Part shown: positions 26,434-35,152 of the stretch, piece after piece
Numbering within the stretch: position 1 is the first letter of the stretch
Layout: each line of letters starts with the position of its first letter
NCBI GenBank assembly: GCA_029936705.1
Contig: JAPYSD010000001.1
Coordinates: 1 to 64,000 of the forward strand
Direction: 5' to 3'
Length of the DNA: 64,000 nucleotides
DNA from: Croceicoccus sp.
GTDB lineage: Bacteria; Pseudomonadota; Alphaproteobacteria; Sphingomonadales; Sphingomonadaceae
Program-made: the position numbers and the translations under genes
The notes under the pieces: model-generated
The model's database searches: none
Told to the model about the DNA's origin: nothing
What the model saw: only the letters and a program-made list of their open reading frames with translations

Positions 26434-26782
26434 GCAAGAGTGATGTCGGCCAATTCTGAGGCAGGCGACAAAGCGAGCGCCGTTCCAAACCGGCTGCTAG
26501 AGAAAAATTGCGTTGCCGGCGGCCAAGCAACGTATTGACGATATTCGATTTATTATCTAAGCAAATCGCAATTATTCAATTTCGCAAATACCATTCAGAA
26601 CCCGTGAAATTGCGCCTCGCCCGCCTACACACGACAACGGCGCTGAATTTCATGCCCCCTCCATCCCGAAAATCTTATGGCATTATGCTATTGGAATTGG
26701 CTTGCGCGCAGCATGGCAGCATACTGAAAATACAGATCAGAACAGTGCCGCTCAGATCGGCAGGAATTATCTGGAGAGATTC
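26434..26782. other. Divergent intergenic region, no gene seen
   Basis: About 350 bases separate the acyl-CoA dehydrogenase operon from the second Rieske gene. It is AT-richer than its surroundings near 26530-26600, as expected for promoters. I find no second TGGTNNNACCA site, RNA gene or convincing ORF in it. Confidence 0.4.
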
Positions 26783-27826
26783 ATGTTCATCAAGAACACC
26801 TGGTATGTCGCTGCCTTCGCCGCCGAGATCGAGTCGGGCAAGACACTCGCCCGCAAGCTCCTGAACAAACCGGTCGTCCTCTTTCGCACCGACGACGGCA
26901 AAATCGCCGCACTGGAAGACCGGTGCAGTCACCGTGCGATGCCCCTCAGTTCCGGCCACGTAGACGGTTGTCGCATCCGCTGCGCCTATCACGGTGTCGA
27001 ATTCGAAGCCGACGGCAAGTGCGCGCGCATTCCTAATCAGGAACGTATTCCGCCTGCCGCCAATGTGCGCAGCTATCCGGTTGTCGAAAAGGATCATCTG
27101 ATCTGGATCTGGATGGGCGATGCCGAACTGGCCGATCCCGCACAGATCATCGACAGTCCGGAACACAACGATCCAAAGTGGACGTGGCGACCCTATAATT
27201 TCCCGGTGAATGCCGATTGGCAGCTTATCGTCGACAATATCATGGACCTGACCCATGTGCCTTACATCCACGCGGGCACGATCGGCGGTAACCCCGAACA
27301 GCATTATGGCGCGGAAACCAAGGTAGAGTTCGACGGCAAGCGCGTGGAACTTCTGCGCAAGATGCCCAATTCGGTCCCGCCGCGTTCCTATATCGACGCG
27401 GGCGGCTTCAAGGGACGCGTCGATCGCTGGCAGGAAGTGCGCTTCGAACCGGCCCGGGGCATGACCCTGCGCGTCAATGCGGGTGGCTGCGATGCGGGGA
27501 CCGGCGCCTATGAAGGCCGCCGCGACAATGGCTTTGAACTGGCGAACAACCATTTCATCACGCCCGAAACGGAAACGACCAGCCATTATTTGTGGACTAT
27601 CTGCACCACGGCCGATCCGGCGACCGGCGTGCCTGACAAGCTTTTCGATCAGTTCTTCGACACGATCACCGAAGACGAACAGACGCTGGCGCTACAGCAG
27701 GAACGGATCAATGACGATCCTGGTCGTACCTTCGTCGGCATTGCCAGCGACGGCGCCGTGAACCAGGCTCGCCGCCTGCTCAGCGCTATGGCTGAGGCTG
27801 AAGAAGGTCAGGGCATGGCGGCCTGA
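26783..27826 (+). CDS. Rieske oxygenase, vanillate O-demethylase (VanA)-like
   Basis: A 347-residue single-component-type Rieske oxygenase. Cluster ligands are Cys48/His50 (CSH) and Cys67/His70 (CAYH); iron ligands are His158 and His163 in DLTHVPYIH with Asp155 one helix turn before. The start at 26783 follows GGAGAGATTC; upstream codons are not conserved. VanA-like enzymes remove methyl groups from methoxy-aromatics or hydroxylate related acids, using a VanB-type reductase. No reductase is adjacent, so the reductase at 16120 could serve it. A strong bidirectional terminator follows. The presence of two Rieske oxygenases in one cluster suggests two ring or demethylation steps. Confidence 0.92.
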   Translation: MFIKNTWYVAAFAAEIESGKTLARKLLNKPVVLFRTDDGKIAALEDRCSHRAMPLSSGHVDGCRIRCAYHGVEFEADGKCARIPNQERIPPAANVRSYPVVEKDHLIWIWMGDAELADPAQIIDSPEHNDPKWTWRPYNFPVNADWQLIVDNIMDLTHVPYIHAGTIGGNPEQHYGAETKVEFDGKRVELLRKMPNSVPPRSYIDAGGFKGRVDRWQEVRFEPARGMTLRVNAGGCDAGTGAYEGRRDNGFELANNHFITPETETTSHYLWTICTTADPATGVPDKLFDQFFDTITEDEQTLALQQERINDDPGRTFVGIASDGAVNQARRLLSAMAEAEEGQGMAA

Positions 27827-27848
27827 CGGAAAAGATTCTGCCCCACTA

Positions 27849-27885
27849 AAAAGGAGCGGCGCTTCAGCACCGCTCCTTTTCTTTT
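27849..27885. terminator. Bidirectional intrinsic terminator
   Basis: An 11-bp stem (AAAAGGAGCGG / CCGCTCCTTTT) with a 10-nt loop is flanked by T-rich sequence on both strands. It separates the convergent Rieske oxygenase and alcohol dehydrogenase genes and should stop transcripts from both sides. Confidence 0.88.
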
Positions 27886-27905
27886 GCACATGATGAACGC
27901 TTCGA

Positions 27906-29000
27906 TCAGAACGAGGTAATCACGCTGCGGGCGATCGCACCGCCCTTCAGCTCCGTATAGGCCTCATTAATCTCCTCGATCCCGATCTCGCGCGAGATCA
28001 GGTCATCGAGGTTGAGCTTACCCTGCAAGTACAGCTGGGCATACATCGGGATGTCTTGCTTGATATTAGTCGAACCCATATAGACACCGCGGAGATCAAC
28101 CTGATTGGTCAACAGGTCGACCGTAACATTGACATCGATGGTCGATGTCGGCGCATGGACCCCGATCATATAGGCGCCCCCGCCCTTGCGGGCCATCTGG
28201 ATCGCCTGCTCCGATGTAGCCTTGATGCCCACGACCTCGAAAACGTGATCCGCGCCGCCCGGTATAAGCGTGCGCAACGCTTCGACAGAATTGCCGGAAG
28301 ACGCATCGATGAAATCGGTCGCACCGAACTTGCGGGCAAGCTCTTCCTTCCTTGGCTGCATGTCGATCGCCACAATGCGCCCTGCGCCAGCCAGCTTCGC
28401 ACCCGAAATAACGTTAAGCCCGACGCCGCCAATGCCGATCACGGCAACCGTATCGCCCGGGCGGACAGAAGCGGTATTGATCGCTGCACCTGCCCCGGTG
28501 ATCGTGCCGCAGCCCAGCAGCGAGGCCTGTGCGAACGGCAGTTCCTTTGGCACCTTGGCAAGCTGGTTTTCATGCACCAGCGCCTTTTCCGCAAAGGCAC
28601 CCGTACCGAAAACTTGCGTGACGGCCCCGCTCTCACCTCGCAGGCGCGGCTTCTCACCCTCATCGGCGCGCAGCGTTTCTTCTGGATGGGTGCATTGATA
28701 GGTCTTGCCCGAATTGCAGGCGCGGCAATGACCACAGAACTGGATAAGCGAGCCGACGACATGGTCGCCAATCTCGAATTCGCGCACTTCGGGACCGACC
28801 GCGATGACCACGCCGGCCAGTTCGTGCCCCAACACGGCGGGAAGCGGCACGCCGAAATCGGTCTCGGCAAAGTGAAGATCGGAATGGCAAAGGCCCGATG
28901 CCTTCACCTCGACCAGCACCTCGTGGTCGCGGGGTTCGTCGATTTCGATTTCGCCGACCTGAAACGTACCGTCCAGGTTATTGAGTATGGCAGCCTTCAC
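27906..29000 (-). CDS. Zinc-dependent alcohol dehydrogenase
   Basis: A 364-residue medium-chain dehydrogenase of the zinc type, related to class III and mycobacterial-style alcohol dehydrogenases. Catalytic zinc ligands are Cys38 and the His59-Glu60 pair (GHE); the structural zinc loop has Cys89, Cys92, Cys95 and Cys103; the NAD fold shows VAVIGIGGVGLN. The GTG start at 29000 follows GGAGAAGAAC. Upstream on the same strand is an aldehyde dehydrogenase gene, so the pair would convert alcohol to acid with NAD, in parallel with the GMC/aldehyde dehydrogenase pair. This duplication suggests either two alcohol steps in the pathway or two substrates. Confidence 0.92.
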   Translation of the reverse strand: MKAAILNNLDGTFQVGEIEIDEPRDHEVLVEVKASGLCHSDLHFAETDFGVPLPAVLGHELAGVVIAVGPEVREFEIGDHVVGSLIQFCGHCRACNSGKTYQCTHPEETLRADEGEKPRLRGESGAVTQVFGTGAFAEKALVHENQLAKVPKELPFAQASLLGCGTITGAGAAINTASVRPGDTVAVIGIGGVGLNVISGAKLAGAGRIVAIDMQPRKEELARKFGATDFIDASSGNSVEALRTLIPGGADHVFEVVGIKATSEQAIQMARKGGGAYMIGVHAPTSTIDVNVTVDLLTNQVDLRGVYMGSTNIKQDIPMYAQLYLQGKLNLDDLISREIGIEEINEAYTELKGGAIARSVITSF

Positions 29001-29024
29001 GTTCTTCTCCTTGATCCTTCTGCG

Positions 29025-29180
29025 TCAGGCGCAAATCGGCCCGACGATCATGGTCGTATCCTCAATCGCCTTTGGATTGCGGCAGCACTCGACCATCTGG
29101 TCGCGTTGGCCGATCGCGAATTTAAACGTTGCGCATTCGGCGCATGCGGGAAGCTTTTCACGCAGATCGTTCCAATTCAC
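29025..29180 (-). CDS. Small cysteine-rich protein (uncertain start, possible frameshift)
   Basis: Between the aldehyde and alcohol dehydrogenase genes the minus strand encodes a coding-like 51-residue frame with NWNDLREKLPACAECATFKF, RDQMVECCRNPKAIED and VGPICA, i.e. cysteines at 13, 16, 32, 33 and 50 from a GTG at 29180. It ends 25 bases before the alcohol dehydrogenase start. No ribosome site precedes the GTG; an ATG further up (MARTQKDSFEDTV) lies in another frame and would join smoothly after a single-base shift, so this may be a broken gene. The cysteine spacing does not match ferredoxin patterns I know. Function unknown. Confidence 0.35.
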   Translation of the reverse strand: MNWNDLREKLPACAECATFKFAIGQRDQMVECCRNPKAIEDTTMIVGPICA

Positions 29181-29340
29181 GGAACTGTGTCTTCGAACGA
29201 GTCTTTCTGCGTCCTGGCCATAGTCGCATGGCGATCGCAGCGGTGAGCACGCTGCCTACACGCCGCCAAACACGTCGAAAAACAACTCATTCACTCATGT
29301 CTCCCTTCTTTTCCTGTTGTGAAGGCAGCCATGTTCGCGC

Positions 29341-30846
29341 TCATTCGCCAAGCAGAGCGGTCACCGTCTTGGTCTCGGTGTAGTGCAGCAAGCCCTCTTC
29401 CCCGACCTCGCGGCCCCAGCCGGATTCCTTCACGCCGCCAAAAGGCGCGGAAGGATCGTTCATGCCGTGGGTGTTGATCCAGACCACGCCGGCCTGCAGT
29501 TGACGTGCGGTAAGATGCGCGCGCGAAAGATCGCGGGTCCAGATATTGGCCGCCAGCCCAAAGCGCGTGTCATTGGCAGCCTTCACCACCTCCTCGACAT
29601 CGTCGAACGGCGTCGCGACAAGAACCGGACCGAAGATCTCTTCGCGCACGATGCTGGCATCGCGGTTCGGATTGGCGAAGATCGTCGGCTCTACAAAATA
29701 GCCGTCCTTGCCGCCGGTCCCGCCGCCGGTGACGACTTCGGCGCCGCACTGCCGGCCCTGTTCGATATAGTCGAGCACGCGGATCTGCTGCGCACGCGAC
29801 ACCAGCGGCCCCAGCATCGTTTCCGGATCACGGCCATGACCCAGCTTGAAGCCTTGCGCCACCTTTGCGATGCCCTCGACCACCTGATCATAGACCGATC
29901 GTTCGACGAACAGGCGCGAGGCGGCGAGGCACACCTGCCCCGAATTGAAAAAGATGGCGAGCGCGGCGCCGAGCGTAGCCTTTTCGAGGTCCGCATCGGC
30001 AAAGATCAGCGAAGGCGATTTACCGCCGAGCTCCAAAGTCACGCGTTTCAGATCATCGGCAGCGGTGCGCACGATCTGCTTGCCGACCCTTGTCGAACCG
30101 GTGAAGGCGATCTTGTCCACGCCGGGATGTGCGACCAAAGCCTGCCCGGCATCCTGACCGTACCCCGTGACCACGTTGAGCACGCCTTCGGGCAAACCGG
30201 CCTCGAGCGCGAGTTCAGCCAGCCGAAGCGCGGTCAGCGGCGTAACTTCCGAGGGTTTCAGGACGATCGTACAGCCTACCGCCAGCGCCGGGGCGATCTT
30301 CCACGCGGCCATCGCCAGCGGATAGTTCCATGGCACGATCTGGCCGACCACGCCCACTGGCTCGCGCACGGAATAGCTGTGGTATTGCTGCCCGTCGCCG
30401 GAAATCGGATTGACCTGCCCGCCGATCTTGGACGTCCAGCCCGCCATGTAGCGAAAAATGTCGATCGCCGCCGGCACGTCGACGGCTAGCGCGTGATGCA
30501 CCGCCTTGCCGTTGTCGTAACTTTCCAGAAGTGCCAGTTCGCCGGCGTGCTCCTCGATCTTGCGGGCGATATTCTCGATTATCTTGCCGCGGTCGAGCGG
30601 ACGCATGCGCGCCCAGCTTGCAGACTCAAATGCCTTTCGCGCGGCGCTAACAGCACGGTCAATATCCTCGGCGGAACCTGCCGGGACGCGGGTGAAGATT
30701 TCGGCGGTGGCCGGATCCTCCACATCGATGCATTGCCCATCGGCGCTCTCGGTCCATTCTCCGCCGATCAGCATGCGATTGCGTGGAAGGTGGACTTCGT
30801 GCCCTTTTTTACCATGCAGCGTCTGCGCAAAAGCCGTTTCGTTCAT
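29341..30846 (-). CDS. Aldehyde dehydrogenase
   Basis: A second ALDH-superfamily enzyme (501 residues), clearly different from the one at 11560. Catalytic residues are Glu272 (ELGGKSP) and Cys306 (SGQVCLAASR); VPWNYPLAMAAWK, KPSEVTPLTAL and FTGSTRVGKQI form the cofactor region and INTHGMNDPSAPFGGVKESG the C-terminal motif. The ATG at 30846 is used because GGAGAGAGCT stands directly before it. With the zinc alcohol dehydrogenase downstream it forms an oxidation pair. It is the last intact gene of the catabolic island on this side. Confidence 0.93.
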   Translation of the reverse strand: MNETAFAQTLHGKKGHEVHLPRNRMLIGGEWTESADGQCIDVEDPATAEIFTRVPAGSAEDIDRAVSAARKAFESASWARMRPLDRGKIIENIARKIEEHAGELALLESYDNGKAVHHALAVDVPAAIDIFRYMAGWTSKIGGQVNPISGDGQQYHSYSVREPVGVVGQIVPWNYPLAMAAWKIAPALAVGCTIVLKPSEVTPLTALRLAELALEAGLPEGVLNVVTGYGQDAGQALVAHPGVDKIAFTGSTRVGKQIVRTAADDLKRVTLELGGKSPSLIFADADLEKATLGAALAIFFNSGQVCLAASRLFVERSVYDQVVEGIAKVAQGFKLGHGRDPETMLGPLVSRAQQIRVLDYIEQGRQCGAEVVTGGGTGGKDGYFVEPTIFANPNRDASIVREEIFGPVLVATPFDDVEEVVKAANDTRFGLAANIWTRDLSRAHLTARQLQAGVVWINTHGMNDPSAPFGGVKESGWGREVGEEGLLHYTETKTVTALLGE

Positions 30847-31390
30847 AGCTCTCTCCATCTCGCAGGCACTATTTGCCAGCTCATTAGTCTTTTTTCGTTG
30901 CAGCCGTCTGACCGGCGCGCCGCATCAAACACCATCGGTCAGACAGTGCTTAGCCAGCGAGTCTCGTCACGATGGTCGACGCTGTTCGCTCATCTCGAAT
31001 GCGGGGAATGGGTGATGCCAAACCTCTCATCGATTACGCATCTCTCAGTGTGCGTATAGCTAATACGTAATGATCGATTTTCGGATCGGCAATATGTTTG
31101 AAAGGTCGGACCAATATTGGCTTTTCAGGGCAAAAATCACGGCTTTAAGCCGTTTTCTTAAGGCAAATGTCGAGGCTTGCTTCACTTTTTGAATAGTCAG
31201 CAGTGATTCGAATATCGTTGGCCACCTAAGCTCAGGACCCATTGATTTGCAGGCGACGATATGATTGTGCTTTGCACGCCTTGGGCTCCAGGCTCCGCGA
31301 GGAGACTGAGTATGAGCGACCTGTATTGGGCGTCACCTTAGGGTTTGTGCGCCAGACAACGACTTGCCGGACATAATGCGAACATGGGCG
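30847..31390. other. Boundary region between catabolic island and plasmid debris
   Basis: About 540 bases that drop in GC toward 31050-31250. It should contain the promoter of the aldehyde dehydrogenase operon. One 60-codon minus-strand frame (31060-31242) has no ribosome site or recognisable features and I do not call it. No GntR-type operator is present. Probably the edge of the catabolic segment. Confidence 0.4.
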
Positions 31391-31735
31391 TCAGGTGGCG
31401 GCGCGGAGATACTGGTATAGCGTTTCACGGCTGATACCCAGTTCGCGTGCGATGGCTGCCTTGCGCTCACCGGCGGCGGCGCGGCGATGCAACTCAGCGA
31501 TCATTTCGTCGGACAGGGACCGTTTTCGTCCGCGATAAGCGCCACGTTGCTTGGCGACAGCGATGCCTTCGCATTGTCGTTCTCGGATCAAAGCGCGCTC
31601 GAATTCGGCGAACGCGCCCATGACTGAAAGTATCAGGTTGGCCATGGGAGAATCTTCGCCGGTGATTGCCAGGCTTTCCTTCACGAACTCAATCCGAACA
31701 CCTCGATTGGTGAGCGATTGGACGAGCCTGCGCAG
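31391..31735 (-). pseudogene. Tn3-type resolvase, C-terminal fragment
   Basis: 114 codons remain of a serine recombinase of the Tn3 resolvase group: LTNRGVRIEFVKESL, GEDSPMANLILSVMGAFAEFERALIRERQ and the C-terminal DNA-binding helix-turn-helix RKAAIARELGISRETLYQYL. The catalytic N-terminal domain with the nucleophilic serine is missing. At 31735/31736 the frame joins directly to a cytochrome c gene fragment, so the present open frame is a fusion artefact. It points to a Tn3-family transposon that once bordered this region. Confidence 0.82.
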
Positions 31736-32073
31736 GTGGCGGCAAGATATTCGGTCGCGGTCTGCGCCTGTTCGGGGCCCAGCGGCGCGCCCAGCCCGAT
31801 CATCTGCTGGACGATATCGTTCCATTCGCCCGGCGTGCGCCCGCGCGAAGTGGCAAGCGCAAAGGAATGGCACCCCGCACAGGTCGTCTCCACAAGCTGC
31901 TTCGCCGCGCCCGGTAATGCCGATCCCGCAGACGACTGCGTCGCGCCCTGCAGGCCGGTGCCCGCAATCGCCGCGCAGCAGGTCGCCGCCAGCAAGATCG
32001 CCCGTGGCCCCCGGAGCCGGATGCAGTTCCTCTTCGTAATGGAATGCGTGCTGCTGCGACCGGGCAGGTTCAT
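31736..32073 (-). pseudogene. c-type cytochrome, truncated
   Basis: From an ATG at 32073 behind AGAGAGGCGCTTG the frame gives a basic leader with a hydrophobic export signal (AILLAATCCAAIAGTG), then one haem-binding CAGCH followed by SFALATSRGRTPGEWNDIVQQMIGLG, typical of small periplasmic cytochrome c domains linked to alcohol dehydrogenases and oxygenases. The chain ends at EYLAAT, exactly where resolvase sequence starts, so the last helix and probably the axial methionine are lost. Confidence 0.68.
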
Positions 32074-32243
32074 CAAGCGCCTCTCTTAGATGGATCCTCT
32101 TGCTCGACCTTATGCCGATCCACGCCCGATTGCGCTGTAGCAGAGTGCACAATCTCGTGTCGGCCCAGTGCACCCAATCCTCCAGTAAGCATCTAACTGC
32201 GCGTAACTGGCAGGCGGGGCCCAGACGTTCAGTCTTTGGCGAC

Positions 32244-32584
32244 CTAGCGCATCACGCATTGCACGATCTGATGCAGTCGTTTCGCCCTGACGGCGGGCGC
32301 GGCGAACCGACGACGAGATTATGCAGAGAAGGATGGCGGGTCGACATGTTGTAGAAGCTGAGCGAGGATATATTCGCATGCAGGTCGAAAGGGTCGATAC
32401 TGGAACGGTATACGCCTGCCGCCTCACCCTTTATCAATATCTCCGCAAGCTGGTCGATCACGCTCGAGTTGCGGCTCCTCAGATCTTGGACGGTGGCGAT
32501 GTGTTCGTCGTGATGCCGGTTTTCGCTAATCACCAGCCGGACGAGATGTTCGTGCCGGGGGTGCGATCGGTCTTCATCGTCAGC
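32244..32584 (-). pseudogene. TetR-family regulator, C-terminal remnant
   Basis: The segment HEHLVRLVISENRHHDEHI, SSVIDQLAEILIKGEAAGVYRSSIDPFDLHANISSLSFYN has the layout of the ligand-binding half of TetR regulators. After about residue 95 the frame shifts, and RLHQIVQCVMR then TAG continues in another frame. No N-terminal DNA-binding domain can be found upstream (32600-32830 has no recognisable helix-turn-helix). A remnant. Confidence 0.5.
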
Positions 32585-32909
32585 GCCATTGCGCCCTGTT
32601 GGCGGTGATGATTTCTCATCGGCTTCGGCGTCCGGCTGGCTAGCCGACCGGGTCCTTGAAAGGCGTCGGCCAGCGAAAACAGCGTTCCGGCCAGTCGACG
32701 CCGTCACACTTTATTCTCGACGAACGGATAGCCAGGCATCGGCGCCATGCAATCCGATTTTCAGCGCAATGGTAACCCGGCGCCTATTTTCCTCAGAGTG
32801 GCAGCGCGCTTCGTCACCCAAAGCTGCGACACCGTAGAACTTGTCTGATAATCCTTCTTAACGGACAAGCTCCCTTCCCTGCTCCCTCTCGATTGCGACC
32901 GACGGCGCA

Positions 32910-33202
32910 ATGCAGAATTGGCCGCAGCAAATCGACGACTTCACGACGCATTACAACCCTTCGGCTGACGGAAGCACCTTCGCCTACCTTTATGAAATCG
33001 ACGGCCTCGCCCCCAATTCGGAACCCGGCAGGTCGAACCGCATGAAAGCCAATGTTGCTCCGAACATCTGCAACGATCAGTGGGTCCGCCTCGTGATCGA
33101 GAACGGCGCGAGCTTTGCGTACAGCTACTCGCACTAGATGAACACGGAAATTCCCTAGGTCTATTTCACCATTGATCGCTGCGCCTCACCGGCTTCCACA
33201 AT
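32910..33202 (+). pseudogene. Hypothetical protein fragment with two in-frame amber codons
   Basis: A coding-like frame, MQNWPQQIDDFTTHYNPSAD through NVAPNICNDQWVRLVIENGASFAYSYSH, meets TAG at 33135-33137, reads MNTEIP, meets a second TAG, then continues VYFTIDRCAS. The interrupted text keeps an alternating strand-like pattern, so the gene probably once ran through both positions. I do not recognise the family; the pattern of ICNDQWVRLVIENGASF recalls small secreted or envelope proteins of plasmids. Called broken. Confidence 0.35.
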
Positions 33203-33940
33203 CCACAAAACCAATGCGGCCCCAGTAATCAGGTGGCGCCTATCATTTTGGACCGGCCGCAAATCCGCCCTGCGGTCCAGAGAGGAGTCCATGACTAGCT
33301 TTCTACTGTCCGTCGGCATCATCATTGGCACCGTTATCGCCAACATCGTCCTCCCGCCGCTGCCGCTCTCGGCGATCGTGGCCGTTGGCCGCCTTCGCTA
33401 GCGGGAACGCCCGATCCCGCCCTGCCCTCCCCATCATGGCATTCGCGTTGTGTTCCTTGCGGTCTATCTCCCTTGAGCCAACGGCTGCTTCCAGATCGCC
33501 AAGGCTGTAGCTGAAATTGAAATCGGCAATCGCTGGGTGCTGCTATTTGCACTGGCGCGCCTTCCGGCAGTCTATAATCGATGGCCCAAAAGCGGATTCA
33601 CGCGAGCGGCCTCGCATTTTGGCTTCAGGCGCAGATACAGCTCCCCTCACCTATGTCGGCGGCCTTTCGACTTTCCTGATCATCTGGGTCGCCATTTTCT
33701 TCAACTGGTGGCCTGCCCTACCCGGCTAACCAACCCCATGGACGCGAATGCACCAAAGAAGGCGGTCAACTCTCGCACCAAATTGCCCAAGGTCGCGCAC
33801 ATACAAGCGTCAAACCCAACTTTTCCACTGGATCGAACTTTTTTAGAAGCCGCTATTGCGACCGCACTTCTTTCGGGCCAGATTGCCTGAACGAACGAGT
33901 TTACTCGATTTTGCGCCCAAATACGTTACTCGAGGATCAC
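33203..33940. other. Degenerate region upstream of parA
   Basis: Apart from the small membrane ORF at 33291, frames here change every 100-150 bases. A stretch at 33645-33729 ends with a membrane-like segment (TFLIIWVAIFFNWWPALPG), which may be the tail of the same lost membrane protein. The region presumably also holds the parAB promoter close to 33900. No clear operator for ParA autoregulation could be singled out. Confidence 0.35.
33291..33401 (+). CDS. 36-aa membrane peptide, possibly the start of a broken gene
   Basis: ATG at 33291 directly follows an excellent ribosome site (AGAGGAGTCC). The 36 residues, beginning MTSFLLSVGIIIGTVIANIV, form one hydrophobic segment and end VGRLR. Because related-looking hydrophobic sequence appears in other frames downstream to 33729, this may be the first span of a frameshifted multi-span protein rather than a complete small protein. 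Confidence 0.35.
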   Translation: MTSFLLSVGIIIGTVIANIVLPPLPLSAIVAVGRLR

Positions 33941-35152
33941 ATGGATCTGGCGAAGCCCACTACCCGCGAACGTCTCCACCAATTGGCCGACGCAAGTCAT
34001 GCCATGGTCGATAAGCTTCGCCAACGCGCTATGGCTCCCTCAACTCAGAAGGATCTGAAATTTCGCACTGGCGTGCTTGAAGCTGCCGAGATTCTGAATT
34101 GCTCGCCGGCACGTATCAGGGCTGCTGAAGAGGACGGACGGCTCCCGCCCCCTCAAACTACTGAGACCAATCGTCGCGCCGGTTATACTGTCGACGAGTT
34201 ATGGAACATGAGGCAAGTTCTCGGCCTGATGCCTTCGCGCCCTGAACGGTCAGAAGCTGCCATCATAGCAATGCAGAACTTCAAGGGCGGCGTCGGCAAG
34301 TCGACAACCACAGTCCACCTCTCTCACTACCTCGCGCTCTCGGGTTACCGCGTGCTCGTGGTGGACTGCGATAGCCAAGCCACTACAACTACGATGTTCG
34401 GCCTAGACCCCCACCTCTCGATCGAACGGGAGGAAACTCTTTACCCCTTTCTCAGCGTCGATAAGGAACAAGATTCGCTGCATTATGCGATCAAGCCGAC
34501 TGCTTGGCCCAACATCGATATCATCCCGTCTGCTCAGACGCTTTACGAGGTTGAATACGAGCTCGCATTGAATGATCCCGAGACGGGTTCAAACCTCGGC
34601 ACACGCATTCGCGAGCTGAAGGCCGGACTTAATGAGGTCTCGCGAAACTATGACATCGTGCTTCTCGATCCTCCCCCAGCGCTTGGCATGATTAGCATCG
34701 CTGTCATGCAGGCTGCGAATGCCCTCCTCGTTCCTCTGGCGGCCACCGTGCCCGACTTCATCTCCACCGCACATTTCAACAAGATGCTCGCAGAGCTCGC
34801 TGATATGCTGTTCGAGAGTGGAATCGAGGTAGAATACAGCTTCATCAAGTACCTCGTCAGTAAGTTCGATATCAATGACGCCTCCCAGAGCCTCATGCGG
34901 GATAACGTCCTGGCAGGTGGCTTCATCGGAGAACTCATCGATCCAGCAATCTTGCAATCCGCCGAGATCAGCCATGCCTTCGTTAGGTGGAATAGCATCT
35001 ATGAGCTTGACAAGCCGATAGGTGCAGCGCGGACCCATAAGCGCTGCCGAGGTAACCTCGATGATGTCTTCGGCAAGGTTGAAGCCATCATTCGTTCAAC
35101 TTGGACTGTCAGCGCGCCCACCCAAACCCCTGATCTCGCCGGAGCCCTGTAA
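33941..35152 (+). CDS. parA: Plasmid partition ATPase ParA (with N-terminal HTH)
   Basis: A 403-residue type Ia partition ATPase. A MerR-like DNA-binding region lies at about residues 44-95 (EAAEILNCSPARIRAAEEDG, YTVDELWNMRQVLG), then the deviant Walker A KGGVGKS (115-121), Walker A' VVDCDSQA and Walker B IVLLDPPPALG. The N-terminal HTH implies repression of its own promoter. The ATG at 33941 with GAGGA upstream is preferred to one at 33911. The stop codon directly abuts the parB start. The design resembles RepA of repABC plasmids, but the initiator here is a separate, non-RepC gene. Confidence 0.93.
   Translation: MDLAKPTTRERLHQLADASHAMVDKLRQRAMAPSTQKDLKFRTGVLEAAEILNCSPARIRAAEEDGRLPPPQTTETNRRAGYTVDELWNMRQVLGLMPSRPERSEAAIIAMQNFKGGVGKSTTTVHLSHYLALSGYRVLVVDCDSQATTTTMFGLDPHLSIEREETLYPFLSVDKEQDSLHYAIKPTAWPNIDIIPSAQTLYEVEYELALNDPETGSNLGTRIRELKAGLNEVSRNYDIVLLDPPPALGMISIAVMQAANALLVPLAATVPDFISTAHFNKMLAELADMLFESGIEVEYSFIKYLVSKFDINDASQSLMRDNVLAGGFIGELIDPAILQSAEISHAFVRWNSIYELDKPIGAARTHKRCRGNLDDVFGKVEAIIRSTWTVSAPTQTPDLAGAL

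Noticed and set aside
29025..29180. Missing ferredoxin for the P450
   Set aside because: Cysteine spacing (CxxC, CC, C) does not fit 2Fe-2S, 3Fe-4S or 4Fe-4S ferredoxin patterns, so I do not call it a ferredoxin.
31391..32173. A complete 260-residue resolvase
   Set aside because: Only the last 114 residues are resolvase-like. The upstream part is the antisense-frame product of a cytochrome c fragment, so the long frame is an artefact.
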